A stretch of 64,000 bases of DNA from Methanothrix sp. (GCF_030055635.1 NZ_JASFYM010000013.1:1-64000); one strand, 5' to 3'; shown: positions 45,950 to 54,229, numbered from the stretch's first letter. Notes: generated by a model not told the origin, from the sequence alone. Numbers and translations: made by a program.

Positions 45950-46482
45950 CGCTATCAGCACGCCGAACCACACTCGAGACGGACGTGGATGCTCGCATCG
46001 ATCTCCATGGCAAAGGGGAGGCCGAGGTCTCCACAGGCGTCGAGCTTCTTGATGACATGCTCAGGATACTAGCAGCATCTGGCAGTTTCGATATCAGGAT
46101 CAAAGCCAGAGGCGATGCTACAGGAGATCACCATCTCGTCGAAGATGTCGGGATAACCCTTGGGAGATGCCTTTCAGCAGTGAAGAGCGGCACCGGCAGC
46201 GCAGTGGTTCCTTACGGGGACTGCACGGCTCTTGCTGCAGTGAGCTTCGGCTCTACTGGATTTAAAGCGAATCTGAACCTCTCCGCGAAGAACATCGGCG
46301 GAATGGCTCTGGAGAATCTTGAGCACTTCATGAGATCGATGGCATACAGCGGGTCGTTCACGCTTCACGTTATCACAGATGGCGGCGATGACAGAGAGAA
46401 GATAGTCTCATCGATGAGGGCTCTCGGAGTTGCGCTCAGAAATGCGATAAGAGATGGCGGATTCGAGGAGAGGATTCCCTGA
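45946..46482 (+). CDS. Divergent HisB (imidazoleglycerol-phosphate dehydratase) homologue lacking several metal ligands
   Basis: I start at the ATG at 45946, a four-base overlap with the previous stop; an ATG at 45931 is possible. The 178 residues follow HisB order: STGVELLDDML, GDHHLVEDVGITLGRCLSAV, FMRSMAYSGSFTLHVI, ALGVALRNAI. Canonical HisB has FFDHML, GDxxxDxHHTxED, a PMDE segment and GxNxHHxxEAxFK, whose His/Glu residues bind two Mn ions. Here the first His is Asp37, PMDE is absent and the late HHxxE is GGDDREKIVSSM; only His62-His63 and Glu66 remain. It is unlikely to be a normal dehydratase. Whether the genome has another hisB is unknown. Confidence 0.72.
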   Translation: MTLSARRTTLETDVDARIDLHGKGEAEVSTGVELLDDMLRILAASGSFDIRIKARGDATGDHHLVEDVGITLGRCLSAVKSGTGSAVVPYGDCTALAAVSFGSTGFKANLNLSAKNIGGMALENLEHFMRSMAYSGSFTLHVITDGGDDREKIVSSMRALGVALRNAIRDGGFEERIP

Positions 46483-46504
46483 CTTTGATGTTCGGGTCTG
46501 TGCC

Positions 46505-46610
46505 TGAATCACTGAATGGAATTTCCGGAGTCAGCACCCACTAGCACATCAGATCACAAATCATGCAGTGCCACTTGCTGCTGGGGTCGGTGATCAGAGC
46601 ACACAACCGA
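46505..46610 (+). repeat. Dispersed intergenic repeat, copy 1 (about 105 bp)
   Basis: Aligns along its whole length with 49086-49189: both begin TGAATCACTGAAT, share ATCATGC..TGCCAC.TGCTGCTGG in the centre and end GAGCACAC.ACCGA, with many point differences between. No coding frame. It occupies part of the 382-base gap 46483-46864 before cobZ; I see nothing else there besides AT-rich sequence near 46730. Confidence 0.7.
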
Positions 46611-46864
46611 TGTTCGGGTCTCATTTGAACTCCTTCTGCGCGCTGAGCGTTTTCTCTTCAAGCTCAAATTTCGCGGTCTGGAAGCATCTTGTAACTCAGC
46701 ATCACCGGCCGAAAGATGGAAATCCTGGATTTTAGTGTCTGAGAAAGCATAACGAATAGATGCATGAGTCTGCAGCTTTGAGGGATGCATGGCGAAAGGT
46801 GCTGCCTGGCGCAGCTGTTCTTAGGGACGGCTGGAGTTCTCGCCACCCTGCAGCAGGAGGTATT

Positions 46865-47323
46865 ATGAGGGATATCGTGGATGTTCTCAGGGAGGAAGGT
46901 ATAACAGTTGACGATATAGTCGCGACCGCTCTGGAGCTTTACGTCCCGCATCCGGGCGTCGAGACCCGCGAGAAGGCGGATGCTGTGTTCCGGAGAGAGC
47001 TGCAGATAGCGCTCTCGGATCCGAACCTTGCCCTTCTCATATACGCGGGGGTTCTTCTGGAGGAGAGGGGGAGGATGAGGATGCTCCCGAACCTGAGAGG
47101 AGAGGACTACGAGAGGGATCTCACATATCTCATAGCAGATGAGGTGCTGGGGATGAGCATAGCGAAGTACATCGGCGGGTACAAGGGGACGTTCGAGTAT
47201 GTCAGATACGACAGGGCAAAGCCCGGGATCCTCGCAAGGCTCGGGCCGTTCATGGACGATGTGATCGGCGGTCTCATCGGTGGCGTCTCCTCGAACATGT
47301 ACACCAGGGCGGGATTCAGCTGA
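46865..47323 (+). CDS. cobZ: CobZ, alpha-ribazole-phosphate phosphatase (PgpA fold)
   Basis: The frame is open from 46760, but the ATG at 46865 has a strong GGAGG (46856-46860) and begins the conserved part (MRDIVDVLREEGITVDDIV); 152 residues. The sequence is of the phosphatidylglycerophosphatase A superfamily (ELYVPHPGVETREKADAVFR, DEVLGMSIAKYIGGYKG). In Methanosarcina, CobZ of this family removes phosphate from alpha-ribazole phosphate, replacing bacterial CobC. The adjacent cobS and cobY genes support this assignment over lipid metabolism. Confidence 0.85.
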   Translation: MRDIVDVLREEGITVDDIVATALELYVPHPGVETREKADAVFRRELQIALSDPNLALLIYAGVLLEERGRMRMLPNLRGEDYERDLTYLIADEVLGMSIAKYIGGYKGTFEYVRYDRAKPGILARLGPFMDDVIGGLIGGVSSNMYTRAGFS

Positions 47324-47340
47324 GGGATCTGCTCTTCGCG

Positions 47341-48081
47341 ATGAGATCGGGCTTCGGATTTCTCTCCACGATACCTGTGGGGATATCCATGGAGGGGATC
47401 GAGGCACTGATGAGGCATGTATATGTCTTTCCTGTAATTGGAATGGCACTCGGCCTGATCTTCGCAGCCGTGGCATATCTTCTCGGCCTCTTTCTGCCCG
47501 GGGATATCACCGCGATCTGCATCCTGATCGCGATATACTGGGTCTGCGGCATAAATCACATAGACGGCCTCGCAGACTTCGGCGATGGTGTGACCGCGCA
47601 CGGGAGCACCGAGAAGAAGATCAGGGCGATGAAGGACGTGAACCTCGGATCTGGAGGGGCTGTGTTCGTGATAGTAACCCTCCTCGCGCTCTTCTCCGCG
47701 ATCAGATCCATGGATAATGCGGTTCTGCCAGCCGCCCTTGTCGTCTCTGAGATATCAGCAAAGCAGTCAATGCTGGCGTTTGCGGCATTCACAGAGCCGT
47801 TTCATTCAGGCCTGGGCCAGATCATGATAGACAGGACGGGAAAGAGGGAGTTCATCATAGCGCTGATCATCTCCTCAACTGCATCCGCTTTGATATTGAA
47901 GACAGCCGGGCTGATCATGCTGATCTTCTCCATAATATCAGCGCTCTATCTGGCGCGTGTCTCCAGGAGAAACTTCGGCGGAGGATCTGGTGATGGCATA
48001 GGCGCATCGAATGAGATCGGCAGGGCTGTAGCGCTGTGCTCAGCACTCGTGCTGGGGGTGAGGGGCTGGACTGTGTTTTGA
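47341..48081 (+). CDS. cobS: CobS, adenosylcobinamide-GDP ribazoletransferase
   Basis: Integral membrane enzyme joining adenosylcobinamide-GDP and alpha-ribazole to make the cobamide. 246 residues with about six helices; MRSGFGFLSTIPVG at the N-terminus and the conserved NHIDGLADFGDGVTAHGSTE loop and VNLGSGGAVFVI are diagnostic. It lies 17 bases after cobZ. Cobamides are required for methyl transfer in methanogenesis, so this is core metabolism. Its 3' end overlaps cobY. Confidence 0.93.
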   Translation: MRSGFGFLSTIPVGISMEGIEALMRHVYVFPVIGMALGLIFAAVAYLLGLFLPGDITAICILIAIYWVCGINHIDGLADFGDGVTAHGSTEKKIRAMKDVNLGSGGAVFVIVTLLALFSAIRSMDNAVLPAALVVSEISAKQSMLAFAAFTEPFHSGLGQIMIDRTGKREFIIALIISSTASALILKTAGLIMLIFSIISALYLARVSRRNFGGGSGDGIGASNEIGRAVALCSALVLGVRGWTVF

Positions 48082-48674
48082 TGGCCGGTGGCAGGGGCAC
48101 CCGGCTCGGGATGGGCGAGAAGCCGATGGTCCGGCTCTACGGAAGACCGCTGATCGATTATGTCGTATCGGCTCTCAGACCATCGGTGGAGAGGATAATT
48201 GTGGCCACCACCAGTGCAACACCCGAGACAAGAGTATGGTCTCTGGAGAAAAATCTGGAGGTTGTGGATACCTCGGGGTCAGGCTACATTCCAGATATGA
48301 TAGAGGCTGTGGAGAGATCGGGGATATCCGGACCTGTCATGGTGATTATGGCAGATCTCCCTCTAATCACAGAGGAGATCGTAAGAGAGGTGATTGGTGT
48401 GTATGAATCCAGGCCAGAGCCCGCTCTTTCCGTCCACACTCCACTGAGCCTGCACAGATCTCTCGGAAGAAGGCCTGACGTGATCTTCAACTACATGGGC
48501 CAGCTCATAGTGCCGGCAGGCGTGAACATTCTCACGGGCTCGAGGATCTCAGAGGAGCAGGAGGATTTCCACCTCATCATGAGCAGGATCGAGCTCGCGA
48601 TCAACATAAATACACCTGAGGATCTCAGGATCTGCGAGGGCATCATCAAAAGACGCATGGAATCCGCAGGGTGA
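48036..48674 (+). CDS. cobY: CobY, GTP:adenosylcobinamide-phosphate guanylyltransferase
   Basis: Archaeal replacement for bacterial CobU: transfers GMP from GTP to adenosylcobinamide phosphate. LDCVLMAGGRGTRLGMGEKP is the nucleotidyltransferase signature; VMVIMADLPLI holds the metal-binding Asp; NINTPEDL is near the C-terminus. The start is uncertain: the ATG at 48036 gives a 46-base overlap with cobS and no ribosome binding site, the ATG at 48081 (overlapping the cobS stop by one base) would cut into the first beta strand, and GGTGAGG lies just before a CTG at 48066. About 197-212 residues. Confidence 0.85.
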   Translation: MLSTRAGGEGLDCVLMAGGRGTRLGMGEKPMVRLYGRPLIDYVVSALRPSVERIIVATTSATPETRVWSLEKNLEVVDTSGSGYIPDMIEAVERSGISGPVMVIMADLPLITEEIVREVIGVYESRPEPALSVHTPLSLHRSLGRRPDVIFNYMGQLIVPAGVNILTGSRISEEQEDFHLIMSRIELAININTPEDLRICEGIIKRRMESAG

Positions 48675-48680
48675 TATGGC

Positions 48681-49046
48681 TTGAACGAGGAGATCATCAG
48701 CATAGATGGAGCGGTCTACAGGATCTCAGAGCTTGAGCTTCTCACAGGCGAGAGAAATCCAGAGAACGTAAAGGACTACATACTCCTGCTCGCAAAGGTG
48801 CTTCAGAACCCGATGAGGCTTCCGGAGCTGCTCAGGGAGTTCTGCACGCTGAGAAACACGCTCAGCGATCCCGAGAAGGAGGAGCTGCGCATGGCACTGC
48901 TCAGGGTGCAGATAGACAGCGAGCTCAGGATGCATGAGGACATCCTGCGCTTCCAGCAGAGGCGCTATGTGGCCCAGGTGATAGAGATTCTCATCTTCAA
49001 GGAGCTCCTGCTGGCACCGAAGGAGATAGAGGCCGACTTCGAGTGA
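48681..49046 (+). CDS. Hypothetical all-helical protein downstream of cobY (121 aa)
   Basis: TTG start at 48681, with GGTGA just upstream within the cobY stop region. The product is 121 residues, mostly helical and acidic (NPENVKDYILLLAKVLQNPM, LRMALLRVQIDSELRMHEDI), ending in DFE. I do not recognise a domain. It is seven bases after the cobY stop and probably the last gene of the cob operon; a link to cobamide metabolism is positional only. Confidence 0.6.
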   Translation: MNEEIISIDGAVYRISELELLTGERNPENVKDYILLLAKVLQNPMRLPELLREFCTLRNTLSDPEKEELRMALLRVQIDSELRMHEDILRFQQRRYVAQVIEILIFKELLLAPKEIEADFE

Positions 49047-49085
49047 GTTGAGACGGGACGCATCTAGAACAACGAGTCACGTACT

Positions 49086-49189
49086 TGAATCACTGAATTG
49101 AAATACAGGAATCGGCATCCACAGGCACAACAGATTAAAATCATGCGATGCCACATGCTGCTGGTTCAATGATCTGAGCACACGACCGA
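49086..49189 (+). repeat. Dispersed intergenic repeat, copy 2 (about 104 bp)
   Basis: Matches copy 1 (46505-46610) from TGAATCACTGAAT to GAGCACAC.ACCGA. It lies in the 296-base gap between the 121-aa gene and the next conserved gene. The remainder of that gap shows no gene. Confidence 0.7.
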
Positions 49190-49342
49190 ACAGCACTCAT
49201 GATCTGCCAAGGCGGTTTGCCCACACTCTGGGGCTGCCCTTCAACGCGGCTGTGGCATAGATGCGCAGCACCGCTTTGGCGAACGCTGACATGACACTTC
49301 AACCTGAGGGAACTTTTTTCAGCAGGATGCCTATCTGAGATC

Positions 49343-50110
49343 ATGGGCCAGTTTGTCGTAACGCCGGCGGCTGGAAAACGTCTGATCGCCAGGGCGGTTG
49401 CTGCGCATCCCGCGGTCCGCGAGGCGATGCGATCCGGCACTTTGGTTATCGTCGCAGGAACCACGAACGGTTACGTGGCAGAGGAGCTGCTTGATCACAT
49501 CGGCCAGAGGGATGGATTCACGAGGCAGAGATTCTTCAGGGGCATCACGCTTCCTCCCTGGAAGGAGACCACGGAGACGGGCCGGATTCCAGATGAACGC
49601 AGCTTCCCGGGGGATGTGGTCATAACAGGAGGGGAATGGAGGAGGGGTCTGACGCTCTTTGATGTTGTCGATGGTCTCTCAGAGGGTGATGTGATAATAA
49701 AAGGCGCGAACGCTCTCGACCTCAAACGCAGGCAGGCCGCGGTCCTCGTCGGGCATCCGAGGGGAGGAACGATTGTTGCCGCGCTCCAGGCCGCAGTTGG
49801 TCGAAGGGTCGGGCTTATGATACCCGTGGGCCTCGAGAAGCGCGTCGATGCGGATCTAATGGATCTCTCGCGAAGGCTGAACGCGCCTGGATCGAAAGGC
49901 CTGCGCCTTCTTCCAGTGCCCGGTGAGATAATAACTGAGATCGATGCGATACGCATGCTCACAGGCGCAGAGGCTGAGATCATGGCAGCTGGCGGCGTCT
50001 GCGGGGCGGAGGGCAGCGTGTGGCTGCATGTGCATGGAGATGGAGAGGAGGCTGCCTCAGAGCTCATCAGATCGATCGCCTCTGAGCCGGCCTTCGATCC
50101 CTGCCTGTAG
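49343..50110 (+). CDS. Conserved archaeal protein of unknown function (255 aa)
   Basis: A 255-residue protein with a clear alternating strand-helix pattern: MGQFVVTPAAGKRLIARAV, SGTLVIVAGTTNGYVAEELL, FPGDVVITGGEWRRGLTLFD, GHPRGGTIVAALQAAVGRRV, and a late VCGAEGSVWLHVHGDGEEA that resembles a ferredoxin-like strand pair. It reads as a Rossmann-like or sugar-isomerase-like enzyme but I cannot assign a family. Upstream lies the dispersed repeat; the phosphoesterase gene follows after about 50 bases. Confidence 0.65.
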   Translation: MGQFVVTPAAGKRLIARAVAAHPAVREAMRSGTLVIVAGTTNGYVAEELLDHIGQRDGFTRQRFFRGITLPPWKETTETGRIPDERSFPGDVVITGGEWRRGLTLFDVVDGLSEGDVIIKGANALDLKRRQAAVLVGHPRGGTIVAALQAAVGRRVGLMIPVGLEKRVDADLMDLSRRLNAPGSKGLRLLPVPGEIITEIDAIRMLTGAEAEIMAAGGVCGAEGSVWLHVHGDGEEAASELIRSIASEPAFDPCL

Positions 50111-50162
50111 CCCTGAGGTGTATGCTACACAGCAGAGGTCCAGAGCATATGGGTGGGTTCGT

Positions 50163-50894
50163 GTGAGGTTTCTCCCGGTCGCAGGAGAGGCTGTCCTCAT
50201 TGCAGAGGGCAGACACAGGGTTATGGTGGTCGCAGATGTTCATCTTGGCATCGAGTACGAGCTTTGGCTCGGAGGTGCGAACGTTCCGAGCCAGACCGGA
50301 AAGCTGCTCAACCATCTTTTAGCCCTGATGAAAGCACATGAGCCAGACAGGCTGGTCGTGCTCGGCGACCTGAAGCACAACGTTCCCAGAACGAGCTGGC
50401 AGGAGCGGGTCGAGGTGCCGGATTTTCTCAACGCGCTATCCCAGATCTTGGAGGTCACCGTGGTCCCGGGAAATCACGATACAGGTCTGCGGGATCTTGC
50501 GGGAGGAGCAGAGGTGTGCGAGCCTGAGGGCACGGTGATCGATGGAATCGGCTACTTCCACGGCCACACCTGGCCAGGCCCCGAGGTGCTCTCAGCTAAA
50601 AGCCTCGTCACCGCTCACCTTCACCCATCGATCAGGCTCGTGGATCCCCTGGGGGCATCGAGGAGCGAGCGGGTTTGGGTCAGGGCATTCTCGAACGAGC
50701 ACGGAAAAGAGATCGTGGTCATGCCTGCCTTCAACCCGCTCTGCGGCAGCCTGCCCCTGAACGAGATGAACGATGAGAAGGGGCCGATCATGAAGCTGGT
50801 TGATCTGAGCCGTTCCATGATATACCTTCTCGACGGCACATATCTGGGAAGGCTTGGAGAGATAATTGCAACTCAGAGGTACAGAAAGAGATGA
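50163..50894 (+). CDS. COG1407-type metallophosphoesterase
   Basis: The frame extends back to 49944 over the previous gene, but the GTG at 50163 follows GGTGGG by five bases and opens the family N-terminus (MRFLPVAGEAVLIAEGRHRV); 243 residues. Calcineurin-like motifs are VADVHLGIEYEL, VVLGDLKHNVP, VPGNHDTG and FHGHTWPG with HLHPS. It matches the archaeal ICC-like phosphoesterase group, often linked to DNA repair helicases or nucleases in other genomes; substrate unknown. Confidence 0.83.
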   Translation: MRFLPVAGEAVLIAEGRHRVMVVADVHLGIEYELWLGGANVPSQTGKLLNHLLALMKAHEPDRLVVLGDLKHNVPRTSWQERVEVPDFLNALSQILEVTVVPGNHDTGLRDLAGGAEVCEPEGTVIDGIGYFHGHTWPGPEVLSAKSLVTAHLHPSIRLVDPLGASRSERVWVRAFSNEHGKEIVVMPAFNPLCGSLPLNEMNDEKGPIMKLVDLSRSMIYLLDGTYLGRLGEIIATQRYRKR

Positions 50895-50906
50895 GCAGAA
50901 GGGTTC

Positions 50907-52226
50907 TCATATGGCCAGGCCCTTAGCGTATGCAGGCACGCATCCGGGGATAGGCCACACGAACCTCACATACATGAACCCTTCATCCCAGGAGCTCAGC
51001 GGGAATCTGTCCATGCTGTTTATCTCCTCGCCGCTAGGTATTTCATACGCACCGCATAACTCCTGGCAGACGTGATCGCTGTAGTAGTTGCCCTCGCTGC
51101 CGTTGTCCCAGATGTTCCTCCCGTAGTGCACCGAGCCATCCAATGCGCTCTGCCTGTTATCGATCATAGCGTTGTGGTAGAGCGTGTTGTCCGTGCTGTA
51201 GATGTCCAGATGAATGCCCACACCATTCATCACCACACGGTTGCCACGGATGGTATTGTTTTCAGAGCGGGATATGTCTATGCCCACCGCGTTGCTGTGC
51301 ACAGTGTTTCCGATCACCATGTTATCCTTTGATCCCTCTATCCTCACGCCCGCCCCATGGTTCTGGCTTGCGTTGTTCTTATGAACTGTGTTACAGCTGC
51401 TCTCATCTGAGATGATTATGCCGTCCTCCACGCTGCCCTGTACTCTATTGCCGGATATCAGGTTGTTTGTTGCACGCTCTGTTTTTATCCCAAAACCGTT
51501 TCCAATGAGGCTGTTCCCGGAGATGTTATTTTCGTATGACTCTATGACCTCTATGCCGCACTCTTCACTGCCATAGATGGTATTGCCCTCTATCATATTC
51601 CCGCTGGACATGTTCAGCAGCTCTATCCCTGCGCCACGGGTCATCGAGATGTTGTTACCTGAGATCATGTTGCTGGAGCCCTCCACCTCCATTCCGTCAT
51701 GGACGTTCTCGAGAAGCGCATTGCTCTCTACTACATTACCATCACCGTACACTATGATTCCACAATCATCGTTTGCGCTGATTCTGTTCCACTTCACTGT
51801 GCTGTTGCTGCCCAGGATCTCGATGCCTGCAAAGCTGTTTCTGGTTATGCTGCTGTTAATGATGGTGTTGCCGGCACCTTTTATCACCACGCCAGATCCG
51901 TTGCACAAGCTCACGTTGCAGCCCTCGATCCTGCTGCCATTTGACTCGATGGTTATTCCGGAACCTCGGATGGTGATACCGCTCAGAACCACGCCATCTG
52001 CAAGTATGGTGATGCCTCCCGGAGGCTCAATTATCGCATTTTCTGGCCCTCTGATGGTCACCGTTTTGTTTACGATCAGGCTCTCGCGGTATGTTCCTGG
52101 CTGGAGGTAAATTGTGTCTCCATCTGATGCGGAACCGAGCGCATCTGCTAAAGATCCCGTGGGCCGAACATCGATATCTGCAGCACTGGCAGATATAGCG
52201 AGCAGTATGAGGACTATAAACCTCAT
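50907..52226 (-). CDS. Exported right-handed beta-helix protein (NosD-like)
   Basis: A 439-residue protein with a signal peptide (MRFIVLILLAISASAAD), an N-terminal PbH1 cap (ASDGDTIYLQPGTYRESLIV), and about fifteen rungs of roughly 22-24 residues built on patterns such as NSTVKWNRISANDDCGIIVY and GNTIYGSEECGIEVIES. This is the parallel beta helix of NosD/carbohydrate-binding proteins. Many Asn-x-Ser/Thr sites could be glycosylated. The start ATG follows GGTGAG. It lies four bases after the pentapeptide-repeat gene, so the two form an operon of exported beta-helix proteins. Confidence 0.85.
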   Translation of the reverse strand: MRFIVLILLAISASAADIDVRPTGSLADALGSASDGDTIYLQPGTYRESLIVNKTVTIRGPENAIIEPPGGITILADGVVLSGITIRGSGITIESNGSRIEGCNVSLCNGSGVVIKGAGNTIINSSITRNSFAGIEILGSNSTVKWNRISANDDCGIIVYGDGNVVESNALLENVHDGMEVEGSSNMISGNNISMTRGAGIELLNMSSGNMIEGNTIYGSEECGIEVIESYENNISGNSLIGNGFGIKTERATNNLISGNRVQGSVEDGIIISDESSCNTVHKNNASQNHGAGVRIEGSKDNMVIGNTVHSNAVGIDISRSENNTIRGNRVVMNGVGIHLDIYSTDNTLYHNAMIDNRQSALDGSVHYGRNIWDNGSEGNYYSDHVCQELCGAYEIPSGEEINSMDRFPLSSWDEGFMYVRFVWPIPGCVPAYAKGLAI

Positions 52227-52230
52227 GATC

Positions 52231-53349
52231 TCACCCGCTCAGGTCGGACTTCAGGCGGTCGTCCATTGTGGCGCGATCGAGATTCGCCTTTTTGAGCGAT
52301 CTCAGCGTGAACTCATCGTACTCGATGTTCCGCAGGCTTGCACCGCTCAGATCCACGTTGGTCATCTCGACCATGTGCATCGTCACATCGTTCAGCACCG
52401 CACCTGCGAGGTTTGAGTTTGTGAGGAAGACCGTGTCCATCTTTGCCTTCTTTATCTGCACTCCACGCATATCGATGTCCCTCAGATCCAGGTTGAACAG
52501 CGATGTCTTGTACAGGTTCGCGCCGCTCAGGTTAACTCCAGTCGTCTTCACAGAATCAAGCACCACCTCTGAGACGTCCGCGCCTGCCAGGTTCGCCCCG
52601 CTGAGATCAGCATAGCGCATCCTGCAGCTGCTCAGGTCCGAGTCCCTCATATCTGCCTCAGTCAGGTCTGCATAATCCAGGCTGGCCCCCCTCAGATTTG
52701 CGCCAGCCATTCTTGCCCTCATCATGTATGATCGCGTGAAGTCTGAGCCGCTGAGATCTGTGCCTGTCAGATTCGCTCCGTAGAGCTCGGCCCTGGAGAA
52801 CTGGCTCTCCTTGAACCTGCCATTGCTCAGGTCAGCCCAGCTAAGATGTGCGCCGACGAAGTTCGCATGGCTCAGCGACGCACCGGAGAAGACCGCGCCT
52901 GTCAGATCCGTGCGGAAGAACCTAGTGCTCGTCATCTCTGCATCCGTCAGAGAGACATCATCCATCATGGCCTCCGTGCAGTCTGCCATTGTCAGATTTG
53001 CATTGACAAGAGTTGCGCCGCTGAGCCGCGCGTTCCTGAGCTTCGCCCTGGAGAGATCCGAGCCGTTGAGGTTCGCACCGCTGAGATCCGCCATGCTCAG
53101 GTCAGCGCCTGCCAGCGACGCCCCCTCGAGGTTTGCGTTGACAAGCCATGCGGATCTCAGATAGGCTCCACTCAGGTTCGCGCCCCTGAGATCCGCGCCC
53201 GTCAGGTCTGACTGGTTGAGATGCGCACCGCTGAGATCCCGGCCGCGCATGTCGGATAAGCGGAGATCCGATCGATCGCAGATATCCAGTGCACATGCAG
53301 TACTCATTAAAATCGTAAAAATTATTATCATTTTATAACCTGGGCTCAT
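52231..53349 (-). CDS. Exported pentapeptide-repeat protein
   Basis: A 372-residue protein. The ATG at 53349 has an ideal AGGAGGT four bases upstream. A signal peptide (MIIIFTILMSTACALD) is followed by a continuous run of about 60-65 pentapeptides with the A(D/N)LXX pattern (SDLTGADLRGANLSGAYLRS), folding as a square right-handed beta helix. Most pentapeptide-repeat proteins are cytoplasmic; an exported one next to another beta-helix protein suggests an extracellular structural part, possibly of the envelope or sheath. That role is inference. Confidence 0.87.
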   Translation of the reverse strand: MSPGYKMIIIFTILMSTACALDICDRSDLRLSDMRGRDLSGAHLNQSDLTGADLRGANLSGAYLRSAWLVNANLEGASLAGADLSMADLSGANLNGSDLSRAKLRNARLSGATLVNANLTMADCTEAMMDDVSLTDAEMTSTRFFRTDLTGAVFSGASLSHANFVGAHLSWADLSNGRFKESQFSRAELYGANLTGTDLSGSDFTRSYMMRARMAGANLRGASLDYADLTEADMRDSDLSSCRMRYADLSGANLAGADVSEVVLDSVKTTGVNLSGANLYKTSLFNLDLRDIDMRGVQIKKAKMDTVFLTNSNLAGAVLNDVTMHMVEMTNVDLSGASLRNIEYDEFTLRSLKKANLDRATMDDRLKSDLSG

Positions 53350-53409
53350 AATACCTCCTGGGCGAGGAATGCATTTGGCCGCTTGGGGCAGAGTTGTGAT
53401 ACTCTCAAA

Positions 53410-54090
53410 TCACGCATACCTCCACTTTGGATTCAGAGAATCGAGATACTTTATGTCGGGGAAGCTGTACGGCGCCTTGTAGTAGTTGCTGTCCGTAACA
53501 ACGCCGTAGTAGCTGTCGACTGCAAGCCACCTGTCGCTGTTATCAGGATCTTCGACGATTATCCACAGATGTCCCTGGTTCTCAAACCCGCTCGGGTCGT
53601 ACATATATTTTATGTTGTACCCGAACTCTGTATAAAGATTTGCCAGCTTCTGGGAGCCGTCGTAGCACATGCCCAGAGGGGTTACAGGAAACATCGTAAG
53701 CCTGCTCACAGATTTGATGAACTCCTGGTTTGTTGTTATGTTGTAAGATCTGTCCTTCTGGATCTCCGCGATGGGTATCACCTGCATGATCCCTGTGCTC
53801 TTGGGCGGCTCCATCCAGAGATCTGCCAGTCTCGGCGCGCCTCCGTTGGGAGTGAGGTAAACACTCTTGCCGCTCGGCAGCTTGACAGTTACATATGAAC
53901 GCTCAGGGGTCGCGTCGTATCCATGGGAGACGAGAAAGAACGCGAGATCCTGTACTGTTATGCCGATATCCTCATAGCTGGAGATCAGCAGCCACAGATC
54001 ATTGACATCATCTGCCGACGAATGGCCGATGCTCAGCACGATCAGCAAAACGATACACATCGCCCGGCTGCTGAGCGGCATATCGGCCAT
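53410..54090 (-). CDS. Exported transglutaminase-like (papain-fold) protein
   Basis: The TATA box on the minus strand at 54112-54123 makes the frame's first ATG (54123) unlikely; I use the ATG at 54090 (54081 and 54060 are alternatives). A hydrophobic signal segment (MCIVLLIVLSIGHSSA) is followed by about 190 residues. MCYDGSQKLANLYTEFGYNI, then GHLWIIVEDPDN and RWLAVDSYYG match the order Cys-His-Asp of transglutaminase-like cysteine enzymes. Function could be peptide cleavage or crosslinking outside the cell; activity is not shown. It lies just upstream of the pentapeptide-repeat gene on the same strand, separated by 60 bases. Confidence 0.6.
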   Translation of the reverse strand: MADMPLSSRAMCIVLLIVLSIGHSSADDVNDLWLLISSYEDIGITVQDLAFFLVSHGYDATPERSYVTVKLPSGKSVYLTPNGGAPRLADLWMEPPKSTGIMQVIPIAEIQKDRSYNITTNQEFIKSVSRLTMFPVTPLGMCYDGSQKLANLYTEFGYNIKYMYDPSGFENQGHLWIIVEDPDNSDRWLAVDSYYGVVTDSNYYKAPYSFPDIKYLDSLNPKWRYA

Positions 54091-54111
54091 CCCATAATAC
54101 CGTCGGCGGCA

Positions 54112-54123
54112 TGTATATATCAT
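54112..54123 (-). promoter_or_regulatory. TATA box for the transglutaminase-like gene
   Basis: Read on the minus strand, atgatatataca is centred about 28 bases before the ATG at 54090. It may drive the whole minus-strand set down to 50907. Confidence 0.5.
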
Positions 54124-54229
54124 CTTTCGTCAAGGCGTGAATTCCTCACTGGATGTAGGATCTCCCGCCTGCTCATGTGGCCGTGTACTTTTATCAATCA
54201 GTTCAGATTCATGCGATTCTGTGGATGGA

